Positions 21,653-33,380 of a stretch of 64,000 nucleotides of DNA are shown here, piece by piece; within the stretch, counting starts at the first letter, position 1; the number at the start of each line of letters is the position of its first letter. Source of the stretch: Hymenoscyphus infarciens (lineage: Eukaryota; Ascomycota; Leotiomycetes; Helotiales; Helotiaceae); the NCBI GenBank assembly GCA_001414345.1, contig LLCB01000068.1, forward strand, positions 1-64,000. Reading direction: 5' to 3'. The notes beneath the pieces were generated by a model. That model ran no database searches, was not told the origin of the DNA, and saw only the letters and a program-made list of their open reading frames with translations. The position numbers and the translations under genes are program-made.

Positions 21653-22495
21653 TTAGGCATCTTCAGCATAAATATTGGTGACCTTGGGCTCAATAAACTG
21701 AACACCAGGACGAGTAATATGTGCTGGTACTTTGAGGAGACCTTGGGCAAAACGATCATGTTCCTTGACGGTCAAATTGCGAAGCCATTCCTCGTAGACG
21801 GTTCTATCCCATCGTCGTTGTTCAATAGACTTCTCAGAGCGAGCTGGACGCTGGATAATAGCATCATGTTCCTTGACAGTCATACGACGAACCACCTCCT
21901 GTTTGAGAATTTCGTCCCATCGTTTTTGTTCGGTATTGTCGGAACGAGTGTTGGGAAAGGTGCCCTGGACGAGATGATCATGTTGCTTTGCAGACAAATT
22001 GCGCCGGAATTCATCGTTGACAATTCCATCCCATGTTCGTTGTGCAAGGGAGTCTTTGGAACGAGCTGGTTCTTGAATAAGACGATCGTGTTCCTTGACT
22101 GGCAAATTACTAAGCCGCCTCTCCTTGACAATTCTCAACCATCGTCGTTGCTCGATAGATTGATCATACCGATATGGTACCTTGGCCTCCATAGATAGTT
22201 GGGTTAGATCTCTTAATTTAAGGTTTAGCTTATAAGCGAAATGCATAGTGGGACGGTAAAGGATTTTCCCTTGGAGATAGAGCTCGATTTGATGAGGTTC
22301 TAAATTGGTGAGCTCGATTTGTCGGGTTTGGCGATAGTGTTGTAGAAGATAAGCATGCTTTGCTCGGTTGATGAGATCGTCATTGCTTGGTCGACCTGCG
22401 TGAAGGGAAGCACCTGTACCCGAACGGCGTTGAAGAAAACCCATGTTGATTCTGGCTTGGATTCGGGCATACCTATCCTGAGATTGGGAAACCAT
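21653..22495 (-). CDS. 280-aa protein with four ~36-residue W/KEHD repeats, unknown function
   Basis: The frame is open from far upstream but the first ATG is at 22495, giving 280 aa. The C-terminal half holds four consecutive copies of one unit, with conserved Trp at residues 119, 155, 193 and 229. Consensus: EQRRW, five residues, a Glu/acidic position, a basic patch, NL, two residues, KEHD (134-137, QHD at 171-173, 208-211, 244-247), and IQ or VQ, often followed by PARS. The repeats are charged and probably helical. The N-terminal part is basic, with another helix-like stretch LEPHQIELYLQGK. No transmembrane segment, signal peptide or known catalytic motif is visible. The regular repeat spacing and biased substitutions argue that this is a real protein. 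I do not recognise the family. Confidence 0.7.
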   Translation of the reverse strand: MVSQSQDRYARIQARINMGFLQRRSGTGASLHAGRPSNDDLINRAKHAYLLQHYRQTRQIELTNLEPHQIELYLQGKILYRPTMHFAYKLNLKLRDLTQLSMEAKVPYRYDQSIEQRRWLRIVKERRLSNLPVKEHDRLIQEPARSKDSLAQRTWDGIVNDEFRRNLSAKQHDHLVQGTFPNTRSDNTEQKRWDEILKQEVVRRMTVKEHDAIIQRPARSEKSIEQRRWDRTVYEEWLRNLTVKEHDRFAQGLLKVPAHITRPGVQFIEPKVTNIYAEDA

Positions 22496-24039
22496 GGTTG
22501 CAAGACGTGTGGTTGTTGAAACGAGTGTTTCGATGGAAGTGAACGGGACGAGTAAACCGTGCGTCCGTATGTCTATTTCAATGATTCTGAAAAGGAGAAT
22601 TTGGGGAGGGAGGAACTTGGGTTTATATTCAATCCCAGAGCAATTGCGCCAACAGCAGGTCACGGCGCTATCCTGAACCAAAGACTTAGGTGAGTCTAGA
22701 AGCTGCAATAAACCCTATTCTGACCTCAAATGGTTTAACGTTCGCTAAGTGACACTTAATGTGCGTTTGGCTCTTAGCGGCCGTTCCAAAAATGTCATCA
22801 TAACGAAGACCAGATATCGGTAAAGATTGGAAAAGCAACGAAAACCCCCCTTGTCGCTTCATGAATTACAAATTGTATTACTCTCACCACCCCTGGAAGA
22901 CGCTGTAAGGTCATAAGTTGTCTGATGGTCAAAGTGGAGGGAAGTGAAATCACGAAAAACTCGCTAAGAAAAGATTAAGGGAGACGATGGACTAGTGAAG
23001 CTAGCTTTTAGTTTCTTGACCAATCACAGCAGCTAAGAATTATGACAACGGAGTCGGCGCTCTTTCTCAGAGCCAAAGCAGGTGAACAGATGAAAGCTTT
23101 TGGGAATTTGAAACCTCAGTGCCGCGCCACAAGGCCGTTCAAATTTCAGTTCGGGCCACCACACTTGGTAAAATTATTTTTATTGTTTTATTATTTTATA
23201 TTTTACTACTTTACTATTTTACTATTTTAATATTTATTATTCTACTATTTTATTATCTTATCATTTTATTATTTTATCATAGAATTACTTCCAACCTACG
23301 CTGAAACCGAACTGCGAAAGAATGATAAAAATGACGCAACAAAAAAATACTATTGAAAGTACTAGCTCAAGTGACGCACCTCTAATTTACTAACTAAATT
23401 AGCGAACTAACTTCCCCCCTCGGTCGTAAGCGACCGATTGTGACAACAGAAACCAAAAAAACGTCAGGAATCGAATGAATTGGAACCTTCGATTAGATTA
23501 CGTTCTTCCTAGTTATAAGTCTAGTGCTGTAATTGCGCTAAACCTTTAGCTCCGAAAGTAGGGAAGAAGAAGGTCAAAAGAGAAAGGAATCCCCATTTCT
23601 TTCCTTCCGCTTCTCCAGAATAACCGGAGACAATCTTTCAAGTACTTTAAAGAAATACTTTCAGCCAAACACAACTTATCGTCGATATTCAAACAAGACT
23701 CTTATCATACTGAACACCATCCACGTCATCGTCAAACAATACAACGAGAGAATCTCCAATTACGTCGTTGACACCCAAGTCATTTACTTCGTAAGTACCT
23801 CCTCTCGACACTTGCCCATTCTCAAACTGACAGAAACAAATAGAAGCAAAACACCACACCAATATCACTCGATACCCTCAAATAACTAAAACGGCAACCC
23901 ACAGCACATCACACCAACCAACCAGCCCTAAATCTCAACCGTAAGTTCAAACCCCCCACCCAATTCACGAACCCAACTAACCTCCAAAACAGACACCACG
24001 AAAACCCGCCAAGCAAAACTTCCACATCAAACGAACAAG
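22496..24039. other. Intergenic region with AT microsatellite; leader of next gene
   Basis: No gene is recognised. 23165-23283 is a low-complexity TATTTTA/TTATT tract. 23660-24039 is C/A-rich and looks like a spliced 5' leader: a GTAAGT occurs at 23790 and AG sites near 23845 and 23990. Confidence 0.45.
23165..23283. repeat. Degenerate (TATTTTA)n low-complexity tract
   Basis: Almost entirely A/T, with repeating ATTTTATTA-like units and occasional C; visible by inspection. Confidence 0.85.
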
Positions 24040-25143
24040 ATGTTCTCCCTCAGCACAAGCCTGCCTTCCCGCCCAAGAGTCCACCAAAAGGGACAAGGAG
24101 CCTCAGACTCCCACATCGCATTCCTAAACCTAATCCCCCGCAAAAAAACATCCCCCCTCCCAACATCCTCGCGTCGCGCCTCCCTCAACGCCGCCCCAAA
24201 ACCACATAGCCTATCCCACCCCTCGCACCGCCAAAGCCTTCCTTCGCACAAAGGTCCCCACTACCGCCTCGGCTCCAGCGACTTATCAATCTCCGGAGAC
24301 TCAATCTTGCCTCCTCCCGTCGAAGCCCTTCACAAGGAAAGGGTTGAGAACGTCAAGCTCGCAATGCTGATCCACCTAAATCACAGCGAATACCAGTACA
24401 TCAACCAAATCATCACGTGGGCCTGGCCGCTCGCCAACACACTGGACCTAAACACCCCCTCCTCCTCCTCCTCAGACCTCGTAGCTCCCCTCCTCACAGG
24501 CCACATCTCAAACTGCGAGTTCTTCCGCGAAGCATTCCTCACCAAGCCCGTCGACCGTTTAAACTCCGCCCGATCGCGAAGAAATAGAGAGGAGGTGGAG
24601 GGAATCCAAAAGGAGCTTCGGAAAACGGTTATGGAGACCGATAAACACATCGAGATAAGCCTGCAATTACTCACCATGCTCGCCGAGAGGATCGAGGTCG
24701 CGAAGCAGAATGGAATACGGGTTGACTTTCCCGAGACCGCAAAGGTGGTTCCTGAGTGTGCGGAGGCCATTGCGGGGTTTGTGAGTGCGAAGGGATGGGG
24801 GATTTGTTTTGGGGAGAAGACGGAGGAGTATTGGACTTTGAGAGAGAGGTTGTGGGGTATGATTGTAAGTTATTTTTATCTTCACCCTTTCCAAGTCCCT
24901 CCCCCCTTATGAGTCTTTTAGAGATGATACATAAGGACATATACTAACTCATCACAGACACGCATCCACCTCGGGTACGACCTCATCAAACACAACGAAG
25001 TTGAAAAAGGGAACTTCAACCCCTGGATCGAATCCATGATCTCAGGAGTAGAAGACATCGTCGACATTCAAGACAGACACGCATGGAGAAAACAAGAGCA
25101 GGACGATTTGTATGATTCTTTTACTTCTGGTCTCGAGCACTAA
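24040..25143 (+). CDS. 336-aa protein of unknown function
   Basis: Exons 24040-24864 and 24958-25143 are joined across a 93-nt intron (GTAAGT, branch ACTAAC, acceptor CAG) in phase 0 (GMI/TRIH). The N-terminal ~90 residues are basic and Ser/Pro-rich and probably disordered. Residues about 95-320 look helical, with HLNHSEYQYINQIITWAWPL, a heptad-like stretch ELRKTVMETDKHIEISLQLL, and a terminal IESMISGVEDIVDIQDRHAW. No signal peptide or membrane segment was found. Coding-like codon use, the ATG context and the clean splice support a real gene. I do not recognise a family. Confidence 0.7.
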
Positions 25144-25188
25144 AATCTCGAACACTAAAAGCAAGCAATACAAGGAGGAGTGAACAAA

Positions 25189-26971
25189 CTAGTCGACCAA
25201 AATCTTAGACTCTAATTCCGAGAAATGTTCAAAGAACGACTCAAACAATCTAATACCGTGTTCAACATCATATGTGCCCCCCACTTCTCTGATACTGTGC
25301 ATAGATAATTGTGGATTTCCGAGATCTAATGTTCGCGTGCCTAGAGCGGCAGAGAGCATTGGTCCGATGGTGCTACCACAAGCTGAATCATTACGCACAA
25401 CAAATAATTGTAAAGGAACACCACTGGCAGTTGTCGAGTCCTTGCTTGGCTTGGCTCTGCGAGCGACCTGTTTAAAGTATGGAGGTTAGCAATGCGTTAT
25501 TAAACTGGAAATTTAGGACAAGTGTAGGATATTGTAGGATATGTATATGAAGAATTTGCAATGGCACTGCAGCAATGTGAAAATGCATGAAATCTATTCA
25601 GCAACTCTACCACGGAGAACGGACACCCCCTAGAAAAACGAACCTCTTGTATCAGAACTATACCAGGAGAATTTGTAGCATATCTCTGGTTTGCATTGAC
25701 TTTAAGAACAGTTCCCTTGTTCATCTCCGGTCGGTGGTCTGCCTCATACTTAATTGTGTAGTTAGGATTGACCGAATGTGCCATGTCAGCAGAAATAAGG
25801 AAGGAGGTTGCAAGACTTTGCTCATAAGCAGTAGAAATATCGACTTCGCCATCTCTTGAGACCTTCTCGTAGGATTTGTCAGATCCGGAATCTGTGTGTG
25901 CGGGGAGCACAGCCAATCTTCGAAGAACCGCTGGGAGGAAGTTGGATGCAGCACCTTGCGCAGATGTGCTTCCGATCTCTTCGTGGTCAAAGCAGGTGAT
26001 GAGTCTAATGGCGGATTCATCATCCAATGCACCAGGTTGTGAAAGGGATTCAATGATACCCTCAACCGCACAATAGGTCATGCCCAAATTATCTAGTCGC
26101 CCCGAGAAAATGAATTCTTCGTTGAGTCCTCCCAAACAAGCTTTCTGTGTATCGTAAAGGACTATTTCGAAATCGACAACATCTTCTACCTCAACATCAG
26201 CGTGCTCAGCAATAAGCTCCACAATATATGGGTGGTGTCTATCCGACAGAGCCTTCAAAGGTCGGAATGTTTCGTCTTTCTCGGATTCCGTCTCTGTTTT
26301 TGCTTCCTCTTCAGATTTAGCCCCAGTTCGGTTCAATTCAGCTGCGATCAAACCGACGATTGGGAACAACTCAGTTTCCTTATTGGGTTTAAATTCGTCC
26401 GAGCGATGGAGATGGATAGCAAGGGTTGGAATTCGGAGGATAGGTCGATCGACTTTGATAAGCCTCGAAACGATATTTCCCTTGCCATCCTTGACCATGG
26501 CTCTTCCAGCAATACTGAGATCTCGATCAAACCAAGTATGCCAGATGCCCCCTCCGTATGTCTCGACGCCAATCTGCATGAAGCCCGCACCGGTCTTCTT
26601 GCTCACAGGTTTGAGCCGTAGGGTACAAGAATCGGTATGTGCTCCAATCATAGCGATTGGGTTTCCCGACTTCCATTTCTTGCCAATGCCAAATGCGACG
26701 ATCGAGGACCCATTTCGTGTAAGGTAGTACTTTCCACCGGGAACTAGAGTTGAGGACCAGCTATCGCGTTCTTTGATCTCCTTGAAGCCGGCGGCAGAGA
26801 GACGAGTGATGGCAGATTCGACGGCATGATATGCTAAAGTAGGATCAGCCTCTGCGGGTATTTTGGATTTGGAATGTTGGTGGGATACTCACGGGTGGGC
26901 GAGGCATTAAGGAAATCGATAAAGTCGTTGGCTTGGGCCATGGCTGACGAAACCTTCTTCTTTGTTGCCAT
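25189..26971 (-). CDS. APE4: Aspartyl aminopeptidase (peptidase M18)
   Basis: Removes N-terminal Asp/Glu from peptides in cytosol and vacuole; dinuclear zinc enzyme. Exons 26893-26971, 25644-26833 and 25189-25467 give 515 aa. Introns are 59 nt (GTGAGT...TTAG) and 176 nt (GTTCGT...ACAG). The first joint makes NASPTPYHAVES, the standard M18 N-terminus. Metal-site motifs in order: GAHTDS, FSGRLDNLG, CFDHEEIGS, ADMAHSVNPNY, and the C-terminal LSMHSIRE. A Glu/Lys-rich insert (SEEEAKTETESEKDE) lengthens the protein relative to yeast Ape4 (490 aa). An upstream in-frame ATG at 27067 would add 32 residues that look like a mitochondrial presequence. The ORF that runs on past 25644 is intron read-through. 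Confidence 0.95.
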
Positions 26972-28155
26972 GTTGGAGGTTGTATGGCTTGAGAAGCTTC
27001 GTGAGTAAATTCCGATATGAGTGATAGTAGGCCTTGTAAAGAAGAAGAAAGGGGGTCGAGTTAGCATTGGGGGATTGACTTGCTAAGGTACCAACCAGTT
27101 CAGAGCGGTCGGGTGTCATGAGGGGTGTCCACAGCCACGCCATTCCATTCGATGGTTGCGATAAGCCACCCGATGTTCGGGCTCGGGCTGACATCGGAGA
27201 GGTTGTCTCCGAGCCTCGGCAGATACCAGAGCTTCTCGCCAACACCTCATCGTGCCCATGATGATTCCTGCCCTTCAGCAACCGGAAAAGAAATAAATAA
27301 TAGGTAAAAGTTGTTGAACCGTCAGGGGGATGAGTGATGGTGAGCGCCTTGCCCGGGTTCAGGGTAATGGAAGAGCTGGGTTGTCGACATGGTCACGTGG
27401 AGAAGACGGGAATTGTTTGTTATATTACCAGCTATTAGCTCTTAGTCTACGTACGATACACAAGGTAACCGTTGCGTCAGAGGAACGATAACGCAAAAGT
27501 TCACCCAAAATGACTACCGAACGGTATCATTTTGACTAATAGCGCGTATATGGAGCGGGCCCTGCGAATACCAGCCTATCACGTGGCCTGATATCACATG
27601 TTATGATGTGGAAGAGCGAAGGGAAGCGCGAGGGGGGAAGGCCCCCCTTGACGCTCTTTCTCTTTCTCACTGGACTTCGAGACTGGGTTGGCAAACCCGA
27701 AAAGGGAAGGAACGACTGGCCCGAACATCTTGCCTAGGAGACATTTTCCTCTTCTTGATTCGATGGGTATCGTATCCTTGAACCGATTGCAGTGGCTAAG
27801 CCCACACCTACCTTCACCTACGAGCAAGTGCTTGGAGGAGGCTGGTTTCTATTCACACTACTCAAGATTATCTCCAGCTCAGGTTATTATCGGTTTACAA
27901 TTTTTAATTTTTTTTTTTTTTACATGTTCTGCAATTTTTACATTGCAATTATTTCTCAAGTTCGCGATAATGGAGATTGGCTTGGTTTCAATGCCTTTGT
28001 TACCTTCGCGTCCCGGAAATGGCAGCAATTGTCTCGAACTGCTACTGCCTTCGGACAAAGAAGCACCATGTTGACAAAACACACCAAACTTGAATTCTTA
28101 CCATCTCTTCATCAATTTTTATCCGTCATATTTGCAATGTCGAAGAGCCATAAAA
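26972..28155. promoter_or_regulatory. Divergent promoter region (APE4 / macro-like gene)
   Basis: About 1.2 kb between divergent starts. It holds two CACGTG hexamers (27394-27399 and 27580-27585), a TATCACATG beside the second, and a T-rich tract at 27900-27920. The ORFs seen here are short and unrecognised. Confidence 0.4.
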
Positions 28156-30704
28156 ATGGCGTCTAGTCAGTCCCTTCCTGGAAATGCCTTGAGTGGAGAA
28201 ACGGCCAATGATCCCTTCGTTATCAACCCGGTGCAACGCTCAAGAACAACTTCCCCAAATCCAAACCGCCAAAATGCACGAATACCAAGATCGGTCCCGA
28301 ACTCCCGTGACCCAAGTCCCAACCGGCCCCCTTTTCTGCACAAAGGTCTTGTAGGAAAACTCCACATTCTTCGAGCAGATGCCCTCACCCATCCCACCGA
28401 TATGCTTGTCTGTCCCTCGGATCCTGCATTATCAGCAGACTGGTGTGCACTCACTGCACGAATTCATGAAGCCGCTGGCCCAAGGCTTTCCACAACAATC
28501 TCGAATCGTTATTCGGCAGGAATCAGCAACCCGCCTTCTAAGCTTTGGTCCGAATATTCCGATGTAAATGATATCGAATCGCCGTTCAAATCTTTCTTCA
28601 ACACCGTGAAGCACAGTTCAAGCTTTGAGATGGCGAATTGCGATTGGTTAGCTCATAGCTGTGTTCCTTCGTATTCTAAGGATGGCTATACCACCGGGGA
28701 AGGTGTAGGTTGCTCAGAGGATATTTGGATACAAGAAAGAAATCATGCAAAGTACAATACGGTATACCTTGCTCTCAAGAAAGCACATTTGGTGGCATTG
28801 GTACATTGGACAAGAAAGTTCAGCGTTGCGATTCCTCAGTTTCAACATGATGGGGAGTTCTACACTCCTCGAGATGATGCAATCCTCACACTCGCTGCGG
28901 TGGTAGATTTCTTCAACCACCCTGTTTGGGGAGCAAGGCGATGTAATGTCATTGAACGTGTTGATATTATCATTGATCCTACGGATGATGGAGTTCCATA
29001 TGTCGAGGCTTACGATTTTGCATGGCAGTGAGTCTTCTCCCTTTCCCCTTGTCCCCCTGAATAACGAAGCAGTTTGAAAAGACATTTCGGGTGACATTTT
29101 GATAGTGTAATGAACATGCAGCTATACGAGCTAGACATCCCTCCATCCCCCGGGGCAAGAAGGGGGTTTCTTCGAAGACCATTCCCAGCATACCGTCCTC
29201 CATTACCAGCTCGTGATCCGTACGCACATTACGGGCCACCACCGAAAATGACCGAGGACGGTTTGATCACCACTGAAACTCCGGACAATTCTCAGCAGGT
29301 GGCTGAATCTCAAGAGATAAACCTCTTGGAACAGGCCAAGATGGATGAGGATGGGGATAGCATATTTGGAGACTTCATGCAAAATGCTGTTGCGGATTTC
29401 CATGGAAGTGACGTTGCTGGAAATAGGTATGGATTGTGAAGACTTTTTGGGGAGGAAAAGAGTTTGATAGGAGGAGATGCTAACCACGATACAGTCCTTT
29501 CCTGCATGAGGAGACAATCGACACCTCTAGAAATTCACCACAACCCACGAAAGAAGTTGACAAGAAACAAGCTCCGATACAAACAAGCGAACAAGGAGAG
29601 CTCAAAATCCAAACACCCGAGCAAACCTTACCAACAGAACAAACTCTTCCTACAACCTCATTCTCAGAGAATCGTAAAAATACCAAATCCCCAAATAACA
29701 TCCCCTCCTCCCTATCCCCAGCCTCCCAAAACTCCCTCTCACCACCCCCCATGAACACAGACGAAAAATCCCCATTCCGAAGTTCCTCCCCCTCCCCAGA
29801 ATCCATCACTCAACCCACAATTCCGAAGGTTTTCAAATCACCAACGGACGATGAATTCGCCACCCCCGTAATCCCAGGTCTCACACTCCTAAAAACAGCT
29901 TTAACGAATACTTCACCCCAACTATCTCCTGTATCAGGGGGGTCTGGAAACGGCGAAGGGAAGGGAGAAGGAGAGGTAGGAATAAAGATTACGGTTACAC
30001 CACCAATTGAGGCGGTGTGGGAGAGAGCCAGTGTTTTGAAGGATAGAAGGAGGAGCAGTGAGATGTGGACTTCTTCTCCGCTTGCTGGGAGGGTGGTTTA
30101 TCTTTCGGATGAGGAGGAGGGGGAGGGGGATGAGTTGGAGGAAACAGATGGAGAAGAGGATTCATCGTCCTCGTCACTTTTGGACACCCCAGAGGAAGAA
30201 ACACCACCGCCTACGAAGTATGGCGATTTGAATCGAGATAGCCCTGATGAGAGTTTTGGAGAGTCAGAAGAAGAGGAAGGTCTCGAAACTATTGAAGAGG
30301 AAGATGAAGACATCGAACCAGACGTCCAAGAAGTCACAAATTCCGACTCGGACTCGGACTTAACCACCGACCCCGACGCATCTCTTGGTTCCGTGGATGA
30401 TGAAGATGGAAACCACCCCGGAAGAGTCCTTGACGACACGGAAACTTCTTCCCAGAACCAATTCTCGGACGAAGACCCAGATCTGGATTCCAAAGCTTCC
30501 GATTCCGACTCGGACAGTGAATTCGAAGGGTTCCAAGAGCAAGATCAAATATCCCCAGTATCACCCGCCTTCCCCAAGAACCCGAGGGTGTTGAAAAGGG
30601 AGGTTGTGGGGCTGGGTTTAGGGGGCGATAAGCTGGATGGGAGTTATTGGAATCAACCTAGGTCGACCAGGAAAAGGAAGAGGAGGGGTAGTGATGTTGA
30701 TTAG
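28156..30704 (+). CDS. Macro-domain-like protein with long acidic, NLS-ending tail
   Basis: Exons 28156-29027, 29106-29426 and 29495-30704 give 800 aa; introns are 78 nt and 68 nt (GTGAGT...ATAG; GTATGG, branch GCTAACC, acceptor ACAG). All phases join, linking three separate open frames. Residues about 65-290 (exon 1) resemble a diverged macro (ADP-ribose-binding) fold: GKLHILRADALTHPTDMLVCPSDPALS, HEAAGPRLS, GYTTGEGVG, then a later helix LVALVHWTRKFSVAIPQF with FYTPRDDAILTLAAVVDFF. The glycine-rich loop of active macro domains is not obvious, so binding is unproven. Residues about 290-800 are low complexity: Pro-rich, then very acidic runs (EEEGEGDELEETDGEEDSSS), ending in a basic RKRKRR nuclear signal. 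A nuclear role is likely; no experimentally named relative is recognised. Confidence 0.75.
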
Positions 30705-31706
30705 AGATTTTTGAGGAGGGTGGTTTGTATGAATATTGAGTAGGCGTAGAAAATGGAGGTGTTGAATTGTAGTAGTAGGGCTTGGCAGTAAGCCATCAAG
30801 TATCGAGTAAGCCAGCATCGTGTTTGGGGGCCAAAAACGGAGGTGCGAGTAAGCTATCAATTTTACAAGTAAGCTATTACTTGCCGACTAAGCTATCAAT
30901 TGACAAGTAAGCAATCAATCACCTGACGAGTCAGCAAAGTAAATACCGGGGGCCAAGTCATGAAGTGACCAGCAAGTTGCACGAGGTAGGCGCTGGATCA
31001 ACACCTCTCCTAAGGAGTCGAGTCCGTTGACTTCTCTTTCACCCAATCTCTCTTTTCTTACTTGATATCCAAATACAGAGCATCAGCACCGGACAAACCC
31101 GTCGAAAGGATCGGCTACAACCAGAATTATTGTTAGTATCTTTAGTAGTAGGTTGCGACTAAGGAATCAACCTGCTTTGTCTCGTTCTGCATCTTGAGAA
31201 GCGTGGAAGTGGTTACTTGAGCTCGGTGCTCATGAGAAAGCTAGAGTATTGCAAAATGGAAAATAGGACGGGAAGGGTTCAAATAAAAACGAAAATTGCA
31301 AGTATGTCAGCAAACAACCGTGGTGTTAATGGTCAAGAATACGAGCTTGGTGTTCTCACCAGCTCTTTGGCTAAGTCTTTCCAAGTAAGCCGTTGCTTAT
31401 CAGTGGCTTACTCGGAACTCACTTGGGGGGCCAAAAAATTCACGAGTAAGCTACATTTCGGTAGCTTACCATTGGGAAGGTGTTTGAGTATTTTCCGATG
31501 AACAATCATCAGACATCTTCCTTTCCTTTCCCATCCGAGGGAGTGTAATTAAGATCTTGAAGTCATAACACCATTCATGATAAGCAATTCTCAGTATTGC
31601 CTCAACAACCATCTCTACACACTTAGCTCACTGGACACAAATCCACAATAGATCATCAAGTTGAGAGGTGTTCTTTCAATATCTGGCATTCAAAAAATGT
31701 ACAAAA
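30705..31706. other. Intergenic region with scattered short repeats
   Basis: Holds the repeat cluster 30786-31471 described separately; otherwise nothing coding. Confidence 0.4.
30786..31471. repeat. AGTAAGCYATC repeat cluster with inverted ends, possible degenerate transposon
   Basis: The left part (30786-30915) has at least five copies of (G)AGTAAGC(T/C)ATC spaced about 20-30 bp apart, including a GGGGGCCAAAAA block. The right part (31375-31471) has the same AGTAAGC motif in both orientations, again with GGGGGGCCAAAAAA, and ends GTAGCTTACCA, inverted relative to the left CAGTAAGCCATC. Short subterminal repeats in inverted arrangement are typical of hAT-like elements. No target-site duplication was found. 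Confidence 0.4.
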
Positions 31707-33380
31707 TTATGCGGACTTAGCAACATTCTGCTTATACAAATGCGTTACCTGTGTATTCAAATAAGCATAAAGTCCATGCCTACCTCCCTCCCCGCCAACA
31801 CCACTCTCCTTTCGCCCCGAAAAGTATGCATTGGCAAGTGGTATCTCGTTGCTGTTGATCCAGACGGTGCCAGCTTCAATTCGGCTTCCAAGTCTTTGAG
31901 CACGATCAAGATCAGCACAGTAGACAGCGCCTCCTAAACCAGTGTTGGTATCGTTGACACGATGGATCAGCTCATCCTCGTCCTCCCACGGTAGCATTGG
32001 AACGATTGGACCTGTCGAATATTAGTATCAAATCTGGCACTGAAAGAAGTTTGACTCACCGAACTGTTCTTCCCGAACGATTCTTGCGGTATCTGGTGGG
32101 TTGTTGATAATCGCTGGTTGAATAACGAATCCATCTCCCCCGTGGCCATGACTTCCAGGAAGAGCAAAATCGTAACCATTTGAAGCGCAATCCTCGAAGA
32201 AGTCCTTGACGATCTTATGTTGCATATCATTTTGAACTGGTCCCAACATAATACCCTCCTCGTGAGTTCCCCCAGTTTTCCAACTTTGAACAAGATCGGT
32301 AAGAGCTTTCAGCATATCTTGGTAGATATCTTTGTGTACGTAAAGACGCTTGCTAGCAACACACAATTGCCCCGAGTTGAAAAATGCACCAAGAGCAACA
32401 TTAAATGCGACTTTGTTCACATCCACATCCGGGCAAATGATAGCAGCACTATTTCCTCCTAATTCCAAGGTAACTCTTTTCAAAGTTTTGGCGGAAGATG
32501 CCATCACTCTCTTTCCAGTGGCACTTGAACCCGTAAAACTGATTTTTGCAATTCCAGGGTGTTCCGTCATCAGAGGACCCATTTTATCATCTCCATTGAG
32601 AGCTTGCAAAACACCGGGAGGAAGGAATTGTTGAGCGATCTCGGCGAATTTTAGAATGCTGTAAGGTGTGAAGGGAGATGGCTTCATGATGATACATGAA
32701 CCTGTAAGGAGGGCAGGACCGATTTTATTCATGGAGATTGCGAGGGGAAAGTTCCACGGGCAGATTGCTCCCACGACCCCGAGAGGCGACCATCGTTGTA
32801 TCAATTTGAGGTTCTCGTCGTCTGCGATAATTTCGGCCTCGAAAGGAGGTTGGGTTGCTGCTTTCCGTCAGTGATAATCTATTCTTGAGACCAAATGTAA
32901 GGCCTTACTGTAGTATTCCAGTCCTTTAGCGGAGCTAACAACTTCCATCTTTGCAAATTGTATCTATGCCAACCCAAGTCAGCCAAATCTTCTTTAATAC
33001 ATCCACTTAATCTCCATTCTGCTCCCAGTTTCGATATTCAACTTTGCAGATTGTCAAGGAACAGCACATACTGGTTTTCCTCCCTCCAACATGAGAATCT
33101 TGGCCATCTCATTCTCATATTTCAGAAACTCATCCTGGATCTTCTTTATAATAGCTTGTCGATCCTCCCATTTTGTTTTCGACCAGGTCTTGAACGCTTT
33201 TTGTGCTGCGTTTACGGCATCATCGAGGTCCTCCGCACTCGCAATTGGCACATCCCACAAAGGTTTGCCATCGGAGGGGTTTATGCCATGGTGGATGTTG
33301 TTGCTAGTGCGGGGTTGTCCATCAATAAGGTTGAGGAAGGTACCTTGGAAATCGATCTTGGTTTCTTTCGTGCCGTTCAT
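31707..33380 (-). CDS. NAD(P)-dependent aldehyde dehydrogenase (ALDH superfamily)
   Basis: Oxidises aldehydes to acids. Exons 33072-33380, 32909-32963, 32060-32857 and 31707-32011 give 488 aa. Introns are 108, 51 and 48 nt; the 32858-32908 intron could end three bases earlier (AAG at 32861), adding one residue. Landmarks: CPWNFPLAISMNKIGPALL and IMKPSPFTP (cofactor site), FTGSSATGKRVM, catalytic Glu in LELGGNSAA near residue 253, catalytic Cys in NSGQLCVAS near 287, EEQFGPIVPMLPWE spanning the last intron, and SGRKESGVGGEGGRHGL. Length and motifs match the class of fungal cytosolic ALDHs related to salicylaldehyde/aliphatic dehydrogenases; the substrate is undetermined. Confidence 0.93.

Noticed and set aside
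29995..30493. Ser-rich and Pro-rich ORFs opposite the macro-like gene tail
   Set aside because: Complement of acidic low-complexity codons.
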